The notes beneath the pieces were generated by a model that was not told the origin of the DNA, did not search any database, and saw nothing but the letters and a program-made list of their open reading frames with translations. A program made the translations under genes and the position numbers. Below, in pieces: positions 34,821-42,454 of a DNA stretch of 57,406 bases (the first letter of the stretch is position 1; every line of letters begins with the position of its first letter). The DNA is from Defluviitaleaceae bacterium (GTDB lineage Bacteria; Bacillota; Clostridia; Lachnospirales; WQUN01): assembly GCA_009784025.1 (NCBI GenBank), contig WQVK01000012.1, positions 1-57,406 on the forward strand, read 5' to 3'.

Positions 34821-35885
34821 TTAGTTATGGTTTTTCATGTTTGCCTGTACCGTTGCCATCATTTTGTCCGCTAGGCTGTCCATGCCTGCGCTGCGCAGGG
34901 CATCTTCGGCTTTGGATATTGCGCTTTCTACTGCGTCTTTTACATGGTCCATTATCTCGTTTGTTTTGTCTTCCATTATGTCGTTTATTTCGTCCATTCT
35001 GTCGTCTACTAGGTCGTTCACCATTTCTGCTATGTCGCCATCACCGTTCCAGTTCCAGTTTTTGTTCCAGTTATTGTTGTGGGAATTGTTACGGTTTGTG
35101 TACGCACTCTCTGTACCAAAGATTTTCCAAGACCATGTTGCATCCCGGGGATAGCCCTCGTGGTACACCAGGTTAGAACGCTGAGGGGCGGTTTTGTTTG
35201 GCTCATCTGGCATTAGATTTCCGTAGTGGGACATATCCTGGGCTGGCATAATGGCGCAGGGAGCGTCTTGGGATACAAATTGCAGCATTGTGTATTCGTT
35301 TTCCCCGGTGGTGAATGGGATTTCATACAGATACCAGCCTTTGCAATGCATTTTGTATTTGATAAAATCGCGGTTTAGCTTGTAGGTATAGCGGTTATCC
35401 CAGTCGCCATTGAAGATTATATCTAGCTCGCAGACTTCCTGATAACGGTCGTTTTCGCCGCCATTTATCCAGAAGGAAAAGACATAGTCTGTGTTTTTTA
35501 TTAGGGTGTAACTTGGGCTTTGTATTTCTGTTTTGTTTCCCCTGCCCCAGTTGCCAATGCTAAACACTTCTACTAAATTGCCGGTGAAGTCTGTTACAAA
35601 GCTGCGGTTGCCTATCTTTTGCAGCTGCTTATGCTGGTGGAATTTCCAATCTCGAGGGTAGAAACCTATGCGGATTGGCCCTTCTTTTTGGGTCACTGTT
35701 TTTATATTTTCCATTTTAACCTCCGTCTGATGGCTCAGGCAGTGGTCGTTCATACATATTAAGTTTTCATTTACAAAAACTGCCCGGCCTTTTTTTACTA
35801 ACCCCCTGGCGCGCTTGGCGTAGGTGGTTCCCAATGTATTGCCCAAAGCATCTTTTACCAATATGTTTTGTGTAATGGGTGTCAT
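34821..35885 (-). CDS. Conserved protein with N-terminal PLMP/RRXRR-like module
   Basis: 354 residues. Residues ~8-45 (VKDALGNTLGTTYAKRARGL then VKKGRAVFVNENLICM) resemble the short RRXRR/PLMP-type module found at the start of IscB-like and HNH proteins, but there is no RuvC or HNH domain here. The middle (~70-220) is a beta-rich region with many aromatics (FYPRDWKFHQHKQLQKIG; SPSYTLIKNTDYVFSFWING). An Asn/Trp-rich linker (NNNWNKNWNWNGDG) leads to an acidic helical tail (~280-350). AGGA precedes ATG 35885. Role unknown. Confidence 0.65.
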   Translation of the reverse strand: MTPITQNILVKDALGNTLGTTYAKRARGLVKKGRAVFVNENLICMNDHCLSHQTEVKMENIKTVTQKEGPIRIGFYPRDWKFHQHKQLQKIGNRSFVTDFTGNLVEVFSIGNWGRGNKTEIQSPSYTLIKNTDYVFSFWINGGENDRYQEVCELDIIFNGDWDNRYTYKLNRDFIKYKMHCKGWYLYEIPFTTGENEYTMLQFVSQDAPCAIMPAQDMSHYGNLMPDEPNKTAPQRSNLVYHEGYPRDATWSWKIFGTESAYTNRNNSHNNNWNKNWNWNGDGDIAEMVNDLVDDRMDEINDIMEDKTNEIMDHVKDAVESAISKAEDALRSAGMDSLADKMMATVQANMKNHN

Positions 35886-36156
35886 CCCCTTCCTATTATG
35901 GTTGCCGCGGCGGTTGTTTTTTATGGCTGCCAGGCCCAGGTTACGGCAAGCTTAGGATTATTGATGAGGTAAGTTTAACATGGCAGGTGGTGCGGTGCAA
36001 TAGGCTTCTTTCGAAGTTGCATTTTTTGTGGTTTTGTTAGAATTCTCGTACATTTGCGGGAGGTTTTTAATTTTCTCAATTAATACCGGCCTCAATTAAA
36101 ACCGCCATAAAGCATTTTGTTTTGGCGGTTTATAGCGGTTTTAATTTGAAATTAGT
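35886..36156. other. Intergenic region without recognised gene
   Basis: About 270 nt with no convincing ORF. A hairpin AACCGCCA...TTGGCGGTT at about 36098-36133 is the only clear structure; the family A palindrome and MITE copy 3 follow. Confidence 0.35.
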
Positions 36157-36192
36157 TTCAGTTGGTCGGATTTTCCGACCAACTGAATTTTT
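36157..36192 (+). repeat. Palindromic repeat family A, copy 5
   Basis: TTCAGTTGGTCGGA-TTT-TCCGACCAACTGAA followed by TTTTTTA on the + strand, terminator-like. Confidence 0.9.
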
Positions 36193-36263
36193 TATTGCCT
36201 GGCGTGGCTAGTTTACTGGCGGTTGGCTTTTCTATATGATCAGCTAGCCCGATGCTTCGTGTA

Positions 36264-36381
36264 CTATAGTGAAATAAATGAGAAACGGTCTCGCCCGAGC
36301 GGCACCTGAAACGCCGAGACAAGGCGTTTCAGGCGTTTTTGCCGCGACAGGCGAGACCGATTTCGAATTATTTCACTATAG
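36264..36381 (+). mobile_element. MITE-like element, copy 3 (best preserved)
   Basis: 118 nt. Ends CTATAGTGAAATAA / TTATTTCACTATAG are perfect inverted repeats. Inside are a second stem CGGTCTCGCC/GGCGAGACCG and a central hairpin CCTGAAACGCC-GAGACAA-GGCGTTTCAGG. No coding capacity. TA flanks match those of Tc1/mariner/IS630-type insertions. Confidence 0.85.
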
Positions 36382-36405
36382 CATCCCGGGACGAACCCCA
36401 CGGTT

Positions 36406-37206
36406 TTACCCCTCAGTAATAAACGGGTTATACATCATAATCGCGTGGTTCTCTATCACAAACTCGTCGTCTATTTGTTGGCCGCTTAGGTCTAGCTTGC
36501 GCCTGCGGATTACGTTGTGGCGAGTATACCCGCCCCAGAATTCTGATTTCATTATGTGGTCGTGCTCGTATATTTCGTATTTATGGGTGGGCGTGGCGGA
36601 TGATAACCATGTGCCAGTTAAGTGAGTTTCGGTTAGCTGGAGGCTTAGCTGAAAGGCGTGTGGGGTGTTGTTTTTTATCATTAAGTCGCCGTAGTTGTAG
36701 AAGCAGGTTGCACCGCTGCCGAAGGGCTGAGTGCGGCCGGCATCTGGGAAAACGTCATAGCCGTGGCGGTGGCGCTCGGTTACGGTTAGGGGAGTGTGGA
36801 TTGTTAACCAGTAGATTAGGTTGGATAGCTGGCACAGGCCGCCCCCGGTTGCGGCGGTAACTTTGCCGCTTTTTAGCACCATGCCTTTTTTATAACCCCT
36901 GGCTTTTGTGGGCCTGCCTATTAGCTTCCAATATGAAAATGTTTGGCCAGGGAGGATAGTTACGTTTTGCAGGCGGGGTATAGCTATTTTTAGGTTGGTT
37001 ACTTTGTTTTGCTGTAGGTACATGTCTACGTCTTTTAGCTGACGGTATAGAGGCGTACTGTGGCTGTGGTGCTGATGCGGCAAGGGTGTGTGGTTTTGTA
37101 TGGCAAATTTCATGCCGCTGGTACGCCATTTAATATGGCGCTTTATGGTGAAGTAGAATTTGCCAAATGTCAGGCGTAGGTTGCTGCGGTGGATTGGTTT
37201 TTGCAT
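36406..37206 (-). CDS. VanW family protein
   Basis: 266 residues, essentially the VanW domain alone: NVTILPGQTFSYWKLIGRPT, KKGMVLKSGKVTAATGGGLC, QLSNLIYWL and DVFPDAGRTQPFGSGAT are its conserved blocks. The peptidoglycan-binding and G5 domains of larger VanW proteins are missing and there is no signal peptide, so it resembles the short form from vanB operons. No other van gene nearby. VanW function is not established. Weak SD (GCAGG). Confidence 0.85.
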   Translation of the reverse strand: MQKPIHRSNLRLTFGKFYFTIKRHIKWRTSGMKFAIQNHTPLPHQHHSHSTPLYRQLKDVDMYLQQNKVTNLKIAIPRLQNVTILPGQTFSYWKLIGRPTKARGYKKGMVLKSGKVTAATGGGLCQLSNLIYWLTIHTPLTVTERHRHGYDVFPDAGRTQPFGSGATCFYNYGDLMIKNNTPHAFQLSLQLTETHLTGTWLSSATPTHKYEIYEHDHIMKSEFWGGYTRHNVIRRRKLDLSGQQIDDEFVIENHAIMMYNPFITEG

Positions 37207-37419
37207 GGCTGCCTGCTTTCTGTTGGGTGGTGGCTGATGCGGGCCTATACTCTTCCGCGACTAAAACCATTGCATATGTTGCCTTCTCAATCTTTTGATT
37301 CTTCAAAAATCACATTTTTTGTGATTTCTGAAAAACTCTAATATATTTTTCTCAACCATTTTTGACCGTTGTAGCCTGCAAGGCTACGTGAAGTTTGTGC
37401 AAAAGTGAATTTGTACATA

Positions 37420-37722
37420 TTACCCTCCCGATGCGATATGCCCCTTAGTGGCGAAGCGATGTTGGTATTTTTCTATGGCTTTGGCTAGGGCGGCTTCGGC
37501 GTTTATGTTAAGCTCGCAGCATAATGCCATCATGGAGAAGATTGCATCACCTATTTCTTCTGTTATGCTGGCGGTTGGTTGCAGCTCGGTTTTACCGTAG
37601 GCTGTGGCGGTTAGTATTTCCTTGCCCAGCTCACCTACCTCGGAGACGAGATCTATGTAGCGGGTGGCGGCGGTGCGGTACAGATTGTGCTGAGTTAGGA
37701 ATTGTTGGGTTTGTTTTTGCAT
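37420..37722 (-). CDS. MazG-like nucleotide pyrophosphohydrolase
   Basis: 100 residues. One MazG-type all-alpha domain: DLVSEVGELGKEILTATAYG (ExxE metal-binding pattern), then TEEIGDAIFSMMALCCELNI (second acidic motif ExxxD). Such proteins hydrolyse non-canonical NTPs to NMP and PPi. GGAGG precedes ATG 37722. 18 nt downstream of the following membrane protein gene, same strand. Confidence 0.85.
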   Translation of the reverse strand: MQKQTQQFLTQHNLYRTAATRYIDLVSEVGELGKEILTATAYGKTELQPTASITEEIGDAIFSMMALCCELNINAEAALAKAIEKYQHRFATKGHIASGG

Positions 37723-37740
37723 TTGGTTACCTCCAAAATA

Positions 37741-38436
37741 TTATTTCAGTCGCGAGATGCGCCCGGCTTCATAGTTTTGTCGCCAGTTACTGCTGTGGCG
37801 AAACCTATCATTTAAGCCACCGTGATTGGAATACCACACCTCAAAAAATATTTCCCTGTTGTTTGCATAATACACCCGAGTAGTGTAACGCCCACCAGAC
37901 AAGCCGTATATGCCATATCTTGTACGCCCCACGACTAAGTCAAAATCAGGATGTGTATTAGCCACATGCTCCCTAACTATCCTATTAACTTGCCTAGAAT
38001 GAATTGGCGCACCAGCAAAAAGATATCCAACCAGCAACAAAGGCGTAAGCAGCACCGTCGCACCAACAACAAGAAATGCTTTCCTTTTCACGCCGCGGCT
38101 TTTGCGAAACCACTTAACGGCAAACCCTGAGACTATACCAAAGACCGCAATAAGCGTCACAAGGATAATCACCATCAAAGCATACATCAACGAAAAGTAT
38201 ATTAAAAAGGCCATAAGCGGAAAAATAACAACTGGAATAAGTAGCAACTTCGCTCTACCTATTATAACGGGAAAAGCCATTGCTACAGGAATTAAAACAA
38301 AGCTTAGCATGATCGTTACTACTCGTATCTGCCAAATTGGTATAACATAAAATAAAATTCCAGACATCATATCTATAAAAAAAACCACGCCCAACAAACT
38401 AACTAACACCTCAAAAACAACCCACCAACGCTTCAT
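37741..38436 (-). CDS. Membrane protein of unknown function
   Basis: 231 residues from ATG 38436 (GGAGAGGGTG upstream). Five or six transmembrane helices in the first ~150 residues (VVFEVLVSLLGVVFFIDMMS; VVGATVLLTPLLLVGYLFAG), then an ~85-residue soluble C-terminal domain (VNRIVREHVANTHPDFDLVV...). No family recognised. Confidence 0.7.
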   Translation of the reverse strand: MKRWWVVFEVLVSLLGVVFFIDMMSGILFYVIPIWQIRVVTIMLSFVLIPVAMAFPVIIGRAKLLLIPVVIFPLMAFLIYFSLMYALMVIILVTLIAVFGIVSGFAVKWFRKSRGVKRKAFLVVGATVLLTPLLLVGYLFAGAPIHSRQVNRIVREHVANTHPDFDLVVGRTRYGIYGLSGGRYTTRVYYANNREIFFEVWYSNHGGLNDRFRHSSNWRQNYEAGRISRLK

Positions 38437-38458
38437 ATTCTCACCCTCTCCAAAAAAT

Positions 38459-38536
38459 AAAACCGTAACACCCCACCCACACGCACCCACTTTTTCAAAA
38501 AAGCGAGTGGTGCGGGCGAAGCCCACGGTTTTAATC
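38459..38536. repeat. Dispersed family B element, copy 4
   Basis: AAACCGTAACACCCCACCC, CCCACTTTTTCAAAAAAGCGAGTGG and GGCGAAGCCCACGGTTTT. Ends are inverted (AAACCGT/ACGGTTT). Lies between the EF-G paralog's stop and the membrane protein gene. Confidence 0.55.
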
Positions 38537-38546
38537 TATTTACTCA

Positions 38547-40631
38547 TCAATCTTTATCCTTTAGCGCTTCAAGCTCTGCCTTGCGGGCGGCTATTACTTT
38601 TTGCTGTACGTCTGATGGGGCTTCTTCATATCGTTCGAAGGCCATTGTGAAGCCGCCACGGCCTTGGGTCATGCTGCGTAGGTCTATGGGATATTTTTGC
38701 ATTTCTGCCAGGGGTACTTCGGCTATTACCATTTGCTTTTTGCCTACGGCTTCTTGGCCTTGTACGCGGCCGCGGCGCTTGTTCATGTCGCCCATTATGT
38801 CGCCGGTGTAGGCATCTGGGGCGGTTACTGTCACGCGCATAATTGGCTCTAGTATTGTGGGCTTGGCTTGCATGAAACCGTCGCGGAAGGCTAATATGGC
38901 CGCCATTTTAAAGGCTAGTTCTGAGGAGTCTACTGCGTGGTATTTGCCATCGTACAAGATGGCCTTTACGCCAACTACTGGATAGGCTGCCATTGGGCCG
39001 GCTTTTACGCTTTCTTGCAGGCCTTTTTCTACCGCGGGGAAGTATTGTTTTGGCACGCTACCACCTACTACAACTTCCTCGAATACATATTTTTTCTCTA
39101 TGTCAAATGATGGCTCGAACTTCATATCTACCACGCCGTATTGGCCGCCGCCGCCAGATTGCTTTACAAATTTGCCCTTTACGTCGGATTTGCCCTTGAT
39201 TGTTTCCCGGTAGGCGATTAGTGGCATGGCCAGTTCTACTTCTATTTTGTAGCGAGTTTTCAAGCGGTTAACCAGCACATCTAGCTGGCTGTCGCCCACG
39301 CCGGATACGATGGCCTGCTTGGTTTCTTTGTTTATTTCAAATTTGAGCGTTTTGTCCTCTGCCAGCAGCTTGTTTAGGGCAGAAACCATCTTGTCTTCGT
39401 CGCCTTTACCCTTGGTGGATATTGCCCGTGACATTAGTGATTCTGGCATTTCTATGGCTGGCATGATAAACAGCCCAGCCTTTGTGGCCAGCGTGTCCAT
39501 TGTGTTGGTGTAGGAAAGCTTCGCAATTGCGCCTATATCCCCTGCCCTTATTTCGGCCACATCAATTTGCGTTTTGCCACGCAGGATAGATAACTGGCCG
39601 ATTTTTTCTGGCAGTTCTTGGTTGGCGTTCATAAGTGGGGTGTCTTTTTTGATTGTGCCGGAATACACGCGGAACAAGCTTAAACGCCCAACAAATGGGT
39701 CTGAAATCGTTTTAAACACGAACGCACACACAGGGCCAGCGTCGCTGCATGGAAGCATAACCATCTCCCCTGCTTTGGTTGCGCTGGCGCGGGTTTCTTC
39801 CGCGCTTGGCAGCAGCATTGTAATGGTATCTAGCAGCGAAGCCACGCCAATGGCGTCTTTGCCTGTGGCTGTGCCACAAAGCACCGGCACAAAGCTTCCG
39901 CCAGAAATACATGCGCGCAGGCCGCGAGTCATTTCTTCAGGTGTCAATTTTTCGTCGCTAAAGAATTTTTCCATTAGAGTTTCGTCGGTTTCTGCAATGG
40001 CTTCCAGTAGTTCTGCATGATGCTCTTCATATACATCTTGCATATCTGCTGGCATATCGCATGGCACTATTTCTGCGGCATTCCATTTAAATGCCTTGCC
40101 TGTAAAACAGTCCACATAACCCACAATCTTGCCACCTTCGCTAAATGGGAGCTGCAATGGCGCTACACTGTGTCCAAATTTATCACGCATATCCGCAACT
40201 ACTTGGTAGAAATCTGCGTTAGGGTCGTCCATGCCGTTTACAAACAAAATCCTTGGCAGGCCTTCAGAATTCTCCCAGCCAAGCTCTGTGCCAACTTCCG
40301 CGCCGCTTTTGGCAGAAACCATAATAAGCGCCGCGTCGCTAACACTAACCGCTTCCTTAACAGCACCAATAAAATCAAAGAAACCAGGGGTATCTATGAA
40401 GTTTATCTTCGTATCGTGCCATTCAACCGGAATAATTGACGCACTTACCGATACCTTGCGCCTTATTTCTTCCGCATCGTAGTCTGAAACTGTGTTGCCG
40501 TCGTCTGTGCGTCCCATGCGGTTTGTTACTTTAGACACATTAAGGGCGGCTTCCATCACGGTTGTCTTGCCGCAACCACTATGCCCAAGAACTGCCACAT
40601 TGCGAATCTCACTTGCCGAATAAACCTTCAT
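38547..40631 (-). CDS. EF-G paralog (EF-G2-like) with altered G4 motif
   Basis: 694 residues, full EF-G layout: G domain, II, III (Gly-rich), IV, V. G1 is NVAVLGHSGCGKTTVMEAAL, G3 INFIDTPGFFDFIG. G4, normally NKxD for guanine recognition, reads ILFVNGMDDPNADF, so Lys is replaced by Gly. Domain IV carries KFVKQSGGGGQYGVVDMKF and domain V ends with the usual MTQGRGGFTMAFERYEEAPS. Such divergent EF-G2 proteins coexist with true FusA; roles reported vary and some lack normal translocase activity. ATG 40631 follows AGGAGG. Divergence points to a specialised ribosome factor. Confidence 0.85.
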   Translation of the reverse strand: MKVYSASEIRNVAVLGHSGCGKTTVMEAALNVSKVTNRMGRTDDGNTVSDYDAEEIRRKVSVSASIIPVEWHDTKINFIDTPGFFDFIGAVKEAVSVSDAALIMVSAKSGAEVGTELGWENSEGLPRILFVNGMDDPNADFYQVVADMRDKFGHSVAPLQLPFSEGGKIVGYVDCFTGKAFKWNAAEIVPCDMPADMQDVYEEHHAELLEAIAETDETLMEKFFSDEKLTPEEMTRGLRACISGGSFVPVLCGTATGKDAIGVASLLDTITMLLPSAEETRASATKAGEMVMLPCSDAGPVCAFVFKTISDPFVGRLSLFRVYSGTIKKDTPLMNANQELPEKIGQLSILRGKTQIDVAEIRAGDIGAIAKLSYTNTMDTLATKAGLFIMPAIEMPESLMSRAISTKGKGDEDKMVSALNKLLAEDKTLKFEINKETKQAIVSGVGDSQLDVLVNRLKTRYKIEVELAMPLIAYRETIKGKSDVKGKFVKQSGGGGQYGVVDMKFEPSFDIEKKYVFEEVVVGGSVPKQYFPAVEKGLQESVKAGPMAAYPVVGVKAILYDGKYHAVDSSELAFKMAAILAFRDGFMQAKPTILEPIMRVTVTAPDAYTGDIMGDMNKRRGRVQGQEAVGKKQMVIAEVPLAEMQKYPIDLRSMTQGRGGFTMAFERYEEAPSDVQQKVIAARKAELEALKDKD

Positions 40632-40999
40632 AAATTACCTCCTATTTGTGAATATTGTACAACCGCCAAGCGGCTACATGTATCATTATAGACAAATTAT
40701 TATAATTTGTCGAGGGGTTAAAGGACAATACCGCCAGAGGCTTCGCCAGCCACACATCCACCGCTTTTTATAAAATTCGCTTCGCGAACCCGGCGGCTGG
40801 CCGTGAGATTCAGTTGGTCGCAATTTACGACCAACTGAATTGCACAAAAAACAATGCGGCCGCAAATTGCCGCCGCATCTTCTATAACTATTTAGACCTA
40901 TTAAAGTTCTTCTGAAATTGCAAAAAACGCAATGTCAGAAGAAGCAAAAGATTGAAAATGTAACTTTTCCGAAACCCCTACGGGAATTTCGGAAGAAGT
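40632..40999. other. Repeat-rich intergenic region
   Basis: No ORF. Holds a family B element (40720-40800, with TTCGCTTCGCGAA), palindrome family A copy 6, a GC-rich hairpin ATGCGGCCGCAA/TTGCCGCCGCAT (40853-40877), and two more hairpins (TTCTTCTG...CAGAAGAA at 40911-40943; TTCCGAAA...TTTCGGAA at 40967-40994) that probably terminate the DtxR-family gene. Confidence 0.6.
40808..40840. repeat. Palindromic repeat family A, copy 6
   Basis: ATTCAGTTGGTCG-CAATTTA-CGACCAACTGAAT, with one mismatch near the centre. Confidence 0.9.
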
Positions 41000-41413
41000 C
41001 TATTCTAAATTTTCTAATAGATTTTTTATATTATCCACTGTCTCGTTATTGATAAAATGCTCTATTTTCTCCACTTGCTCCAGCTCGTTTTCAGAATGGT
41101 TTATGTAGCATAGGAAATCGTGAAGGGTGTCGTGGCGGTACATTAAGTACTCCCCTAGCCTGCTGCCGCTGGGTGTTAGCTTTATATGGCCGTACTTTTC
41201 GGCTGTTACTAGGCCTTGGTTTTTTAGGTTTTCTACCATTTTTGTGGCAGAGGATGGTTTTACATTTAGCTTCTCGGCTAGCTGGCCGGTTCTTACGGCT
41301 TCGCCGTCTTGGTGGATTCTGTAAATCATTTCTAAATAATCTTCCATAGACGATGTTATTGCATTGGCTTCTTGCAAGGCATAACCTTTTAATGTGTAGA
41401 ATTTTTCTGCCAT
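41000..41413 (-). CDS. DtxR/MntR-family metal-dependent regulator
   Basis: 137 residues, the short two-domain form without SH3 domain. N-terminal winged helix: SSMEDYLEMIYRIHQDGEAV, TGQLAEKLNVKPSSATKMVE (recognition helix), GLVTAEKYGHIKLTPSGSRL. Dimerisation/metal domain: LMYRHDTLHDFLCYINHSEN, with His/Cys/Glu ligand candidates. GGAGG precedes ATG 41413. Divergent from an MntP-like exporter, with a 52-nt dyad between them, so Mn2+ or Fe2+ sensing is likely. Confidence 0.88.
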   Translation of the reverse strand: MAEKFYTLKGYALQEANAITSSMEDYLEMIYRIHQDGEAVRTGQLAEKLNVKPSSATKMVENLKNQGLVTAEKYGHIKLTPSGSRLGEYLMYRHDTLHDFLCYINHSENELEQVEKIEHFINNETVDNIKNLLENLE

Positions 41414-41433
41414 TGTAACCTTCCTCCCATGCT

Positions 41434-41485
41434 TGGCATAAATTAGCTTTAGGAAACATGTTTTCCTTAATCTAATTTTATGCCA
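41434..41485. promoter_or_regulatory. Large dyad operator between DtxR-family and MntP-like genes
   Basis: TGGCATAAATTAGCTTTAGG matches, inverted, CCTTAATCTAATTTTATGCCA on the other side of AAACATGTTTT. Arms of about 24 nt with few mismatches; the centre TTAGGAAAacatgTTTTCCT fits the DtxR-family operator pattern. It covers the region up to the exporter's SD, so binding would block both genes. Confidence 0.65.
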
Positions 41486-41498
41486 GGGGGCTTAAGTT

Positions 41499-42047
41499 AT
41501 GCTTTTATCTTTACTGTCCGGGCTTGTCGTATCCGTAGATGCATTTTTTATCGGCCTTTCGCTAGGCTTGCAAAAAAAATGCCGCTTTATGTACCTCGCG
41601 GTAATAAATTTATCCCTGCTGGGGCTTTGTTTCGCCGGGTTTTTGCTGGCGGGGCTGGTTTACGAACTTATACCAATAGACCCGGATTTAGTTGTGGGTT
41701 TCGCCTTCATTGGCCTTGGGTTATGGTTTATCCTGCATTATTTCATCACCTGTAAAAGGCAAGCCGCTGCCCTTTCCATAAAATCCATAGCCATGGTGGG
41801 CCTGGTCATGAGCGGCGAAGCCATGTTAATAACAATGGGGCTAAGTTTAATCTTTATGCCATACTCAACCTGGCTTATCCCCGTTGTGGTAGCGGCGGCG
41901 CATTTTGGTTATTCTGCCATATCATTTCACCTGGCTCGCAGCAAAACCATGCAACGCATCCCACCCGCCGCAAGCCATATCATCTCTGGCGCAGCGCTGA
42001 TAATCTATGGCCTCATGGCTATTTTTGTAGAAATTGAAATATCTTGA
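41499..42047 (+). CDS. MntP/YtaF-family membrane protein (putative Mn2+ exporter)
   Basis: 182 residues, six transmembrane helices. LLSLLSGLVVSVDAFFIGLS and SGEAMLITMGLSLIFMP hold acidic residues in the membrane at the positions used in the MntP/TerC-like LysE superfamily. The second-half motif is weaker than in true MntP, so YtaF-like is possible. AGGGGG lies 8 nt before ATG 41499, within reach of the metalloregulator dyad. Its TGA overlaps the -35 box of the mgtE promoter. Confidence 0.75.
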   Translation: MLLSLLSGLVVSVDAFFIGLSLGLQKKCRFMYLAVINLSLLGLCFAGFLLAGLVYELIPIDPDLVVGFAFIGLGLWFILHYFITCKRQAAALSIKSIAMVGLVMSGEAMLITMGLSLIFMPYSTWLIPVVVAAAHFGYSAISFHLARSKTMQRIPPAASHIISGAALIIYGLMAIFVEIEIS

Positions 42048-42072
42048 CAAACTCCAACCCTAATGATATCTT
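42044..42072 (+). promoter_or_regulatory. Sigma-A promoter of the mgtE operon
   Basis: TTGACA (42044-42049), 17-nt spacer, TATCTT (42067-42072). Just upstream of the M-box. Confidence 0.85.
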
Positions 42073-42087
42073 AGCCACGTTATAAAC

Positions 42088-42317
42088 CATTTCGGTAGGT
42101 GAGGCTACTACAGGGATACGGGTTGCTGCCGCGAAATCGTGGAGACACGATCAGCTGGCTAACAGTCCATGTCGAATCCAAGGCATGGAATAGTGCAACA
42201 TCATGCCCTGTAGAGTTAAAGCTTGAACGGTGAATGGGATATACCTGGCCGCTGGCCGGGTATGTTTATGGAGGATACCCTCTGTCACCGCGCGCAAATG
42301 GTGATAGAGGTTTTTTT
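42088..42317 (+). ncRNA. M-box (ykoK) magnesium riboswitch with terminator
   Basis: TCGGTAGGTGAGGCTACTAC is the conserved M-box start; GGTTGCTGCCGCGAAATCGTGG and CACGATCAGCTGGCTAACAG follow, as in ykoK leaders. It ends with a terminator: stem CCTCTGTCACC/GGTGATAGAGG (42279-42310) and TTTTTTT. With Mg2+ bound, the terminator forms and mgtE is off. Followed by mgtE as expected, but with an extra small ORF in between. Confidence 0.92.
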
Positions 42318-42340
42318 ATTTCAAAATAGAGGCAGGTGAA

Positions 42341-42414
42341 AACAGAATGGAAGAAGGCAGTAAGCGCAACCCAGACCCAGACGGGCGACCGAAAATCACA
42401 GGTTCCATTCTGTT
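42341..42414 (+). promoter_or_regulatory. Long-range hairpin over the leader ORF start
   Basis: Perfect 12-nt arms AACAGAATGGAA (42341-42352, containing the leader ATG) and TTCCATTCTGTT (42403-42414, inside the leader). Translation of the leader would open it. Confidence 0.6.
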
Positions 42415-42436
42415 ATTTAGGCGCCCAAAAATCTAA
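42347..42436 (+). CDS. Putative mgtE leader peptide (29 aa, MgtL-like NPDPDG motif)
   Basis: ATG 42347, AGGTG 8 nt upstream, stop 42434-42436, 18 nt before the mgtE ATG. The peptide starts MEEGSKRNPDPDGRPKITGS and ends with a basic/hydrophobic LLFRRPKI. Enterobacterial MgtL (MEPDPTPLPRRR...) uses an acidic/proline start to destabilise ribosomes at low Mg2+; here Asn-Pro-Asp-Pro-Asp stands at codons 8-12. It would be translated only in transcripts that escape the M-box terminator. Its start codon is buried in a hairpin. No homologue comes to mind; coding status is inferred from SD, position and motif. Confidence 0.55.
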   Translation: MEEGSKRNPDPDGRPKITGSILLFRRPKI

Positions 42437-42454
42437 TTTTTGGAGGTAAAAACC

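Noticed and set aside
36406..37206. VanW gene as evidence for a vancomycin resistance cluster
   Set aside because: No vanH, ligase, vanX or two-component genes nearby; VanW domains are common in Clostridia.
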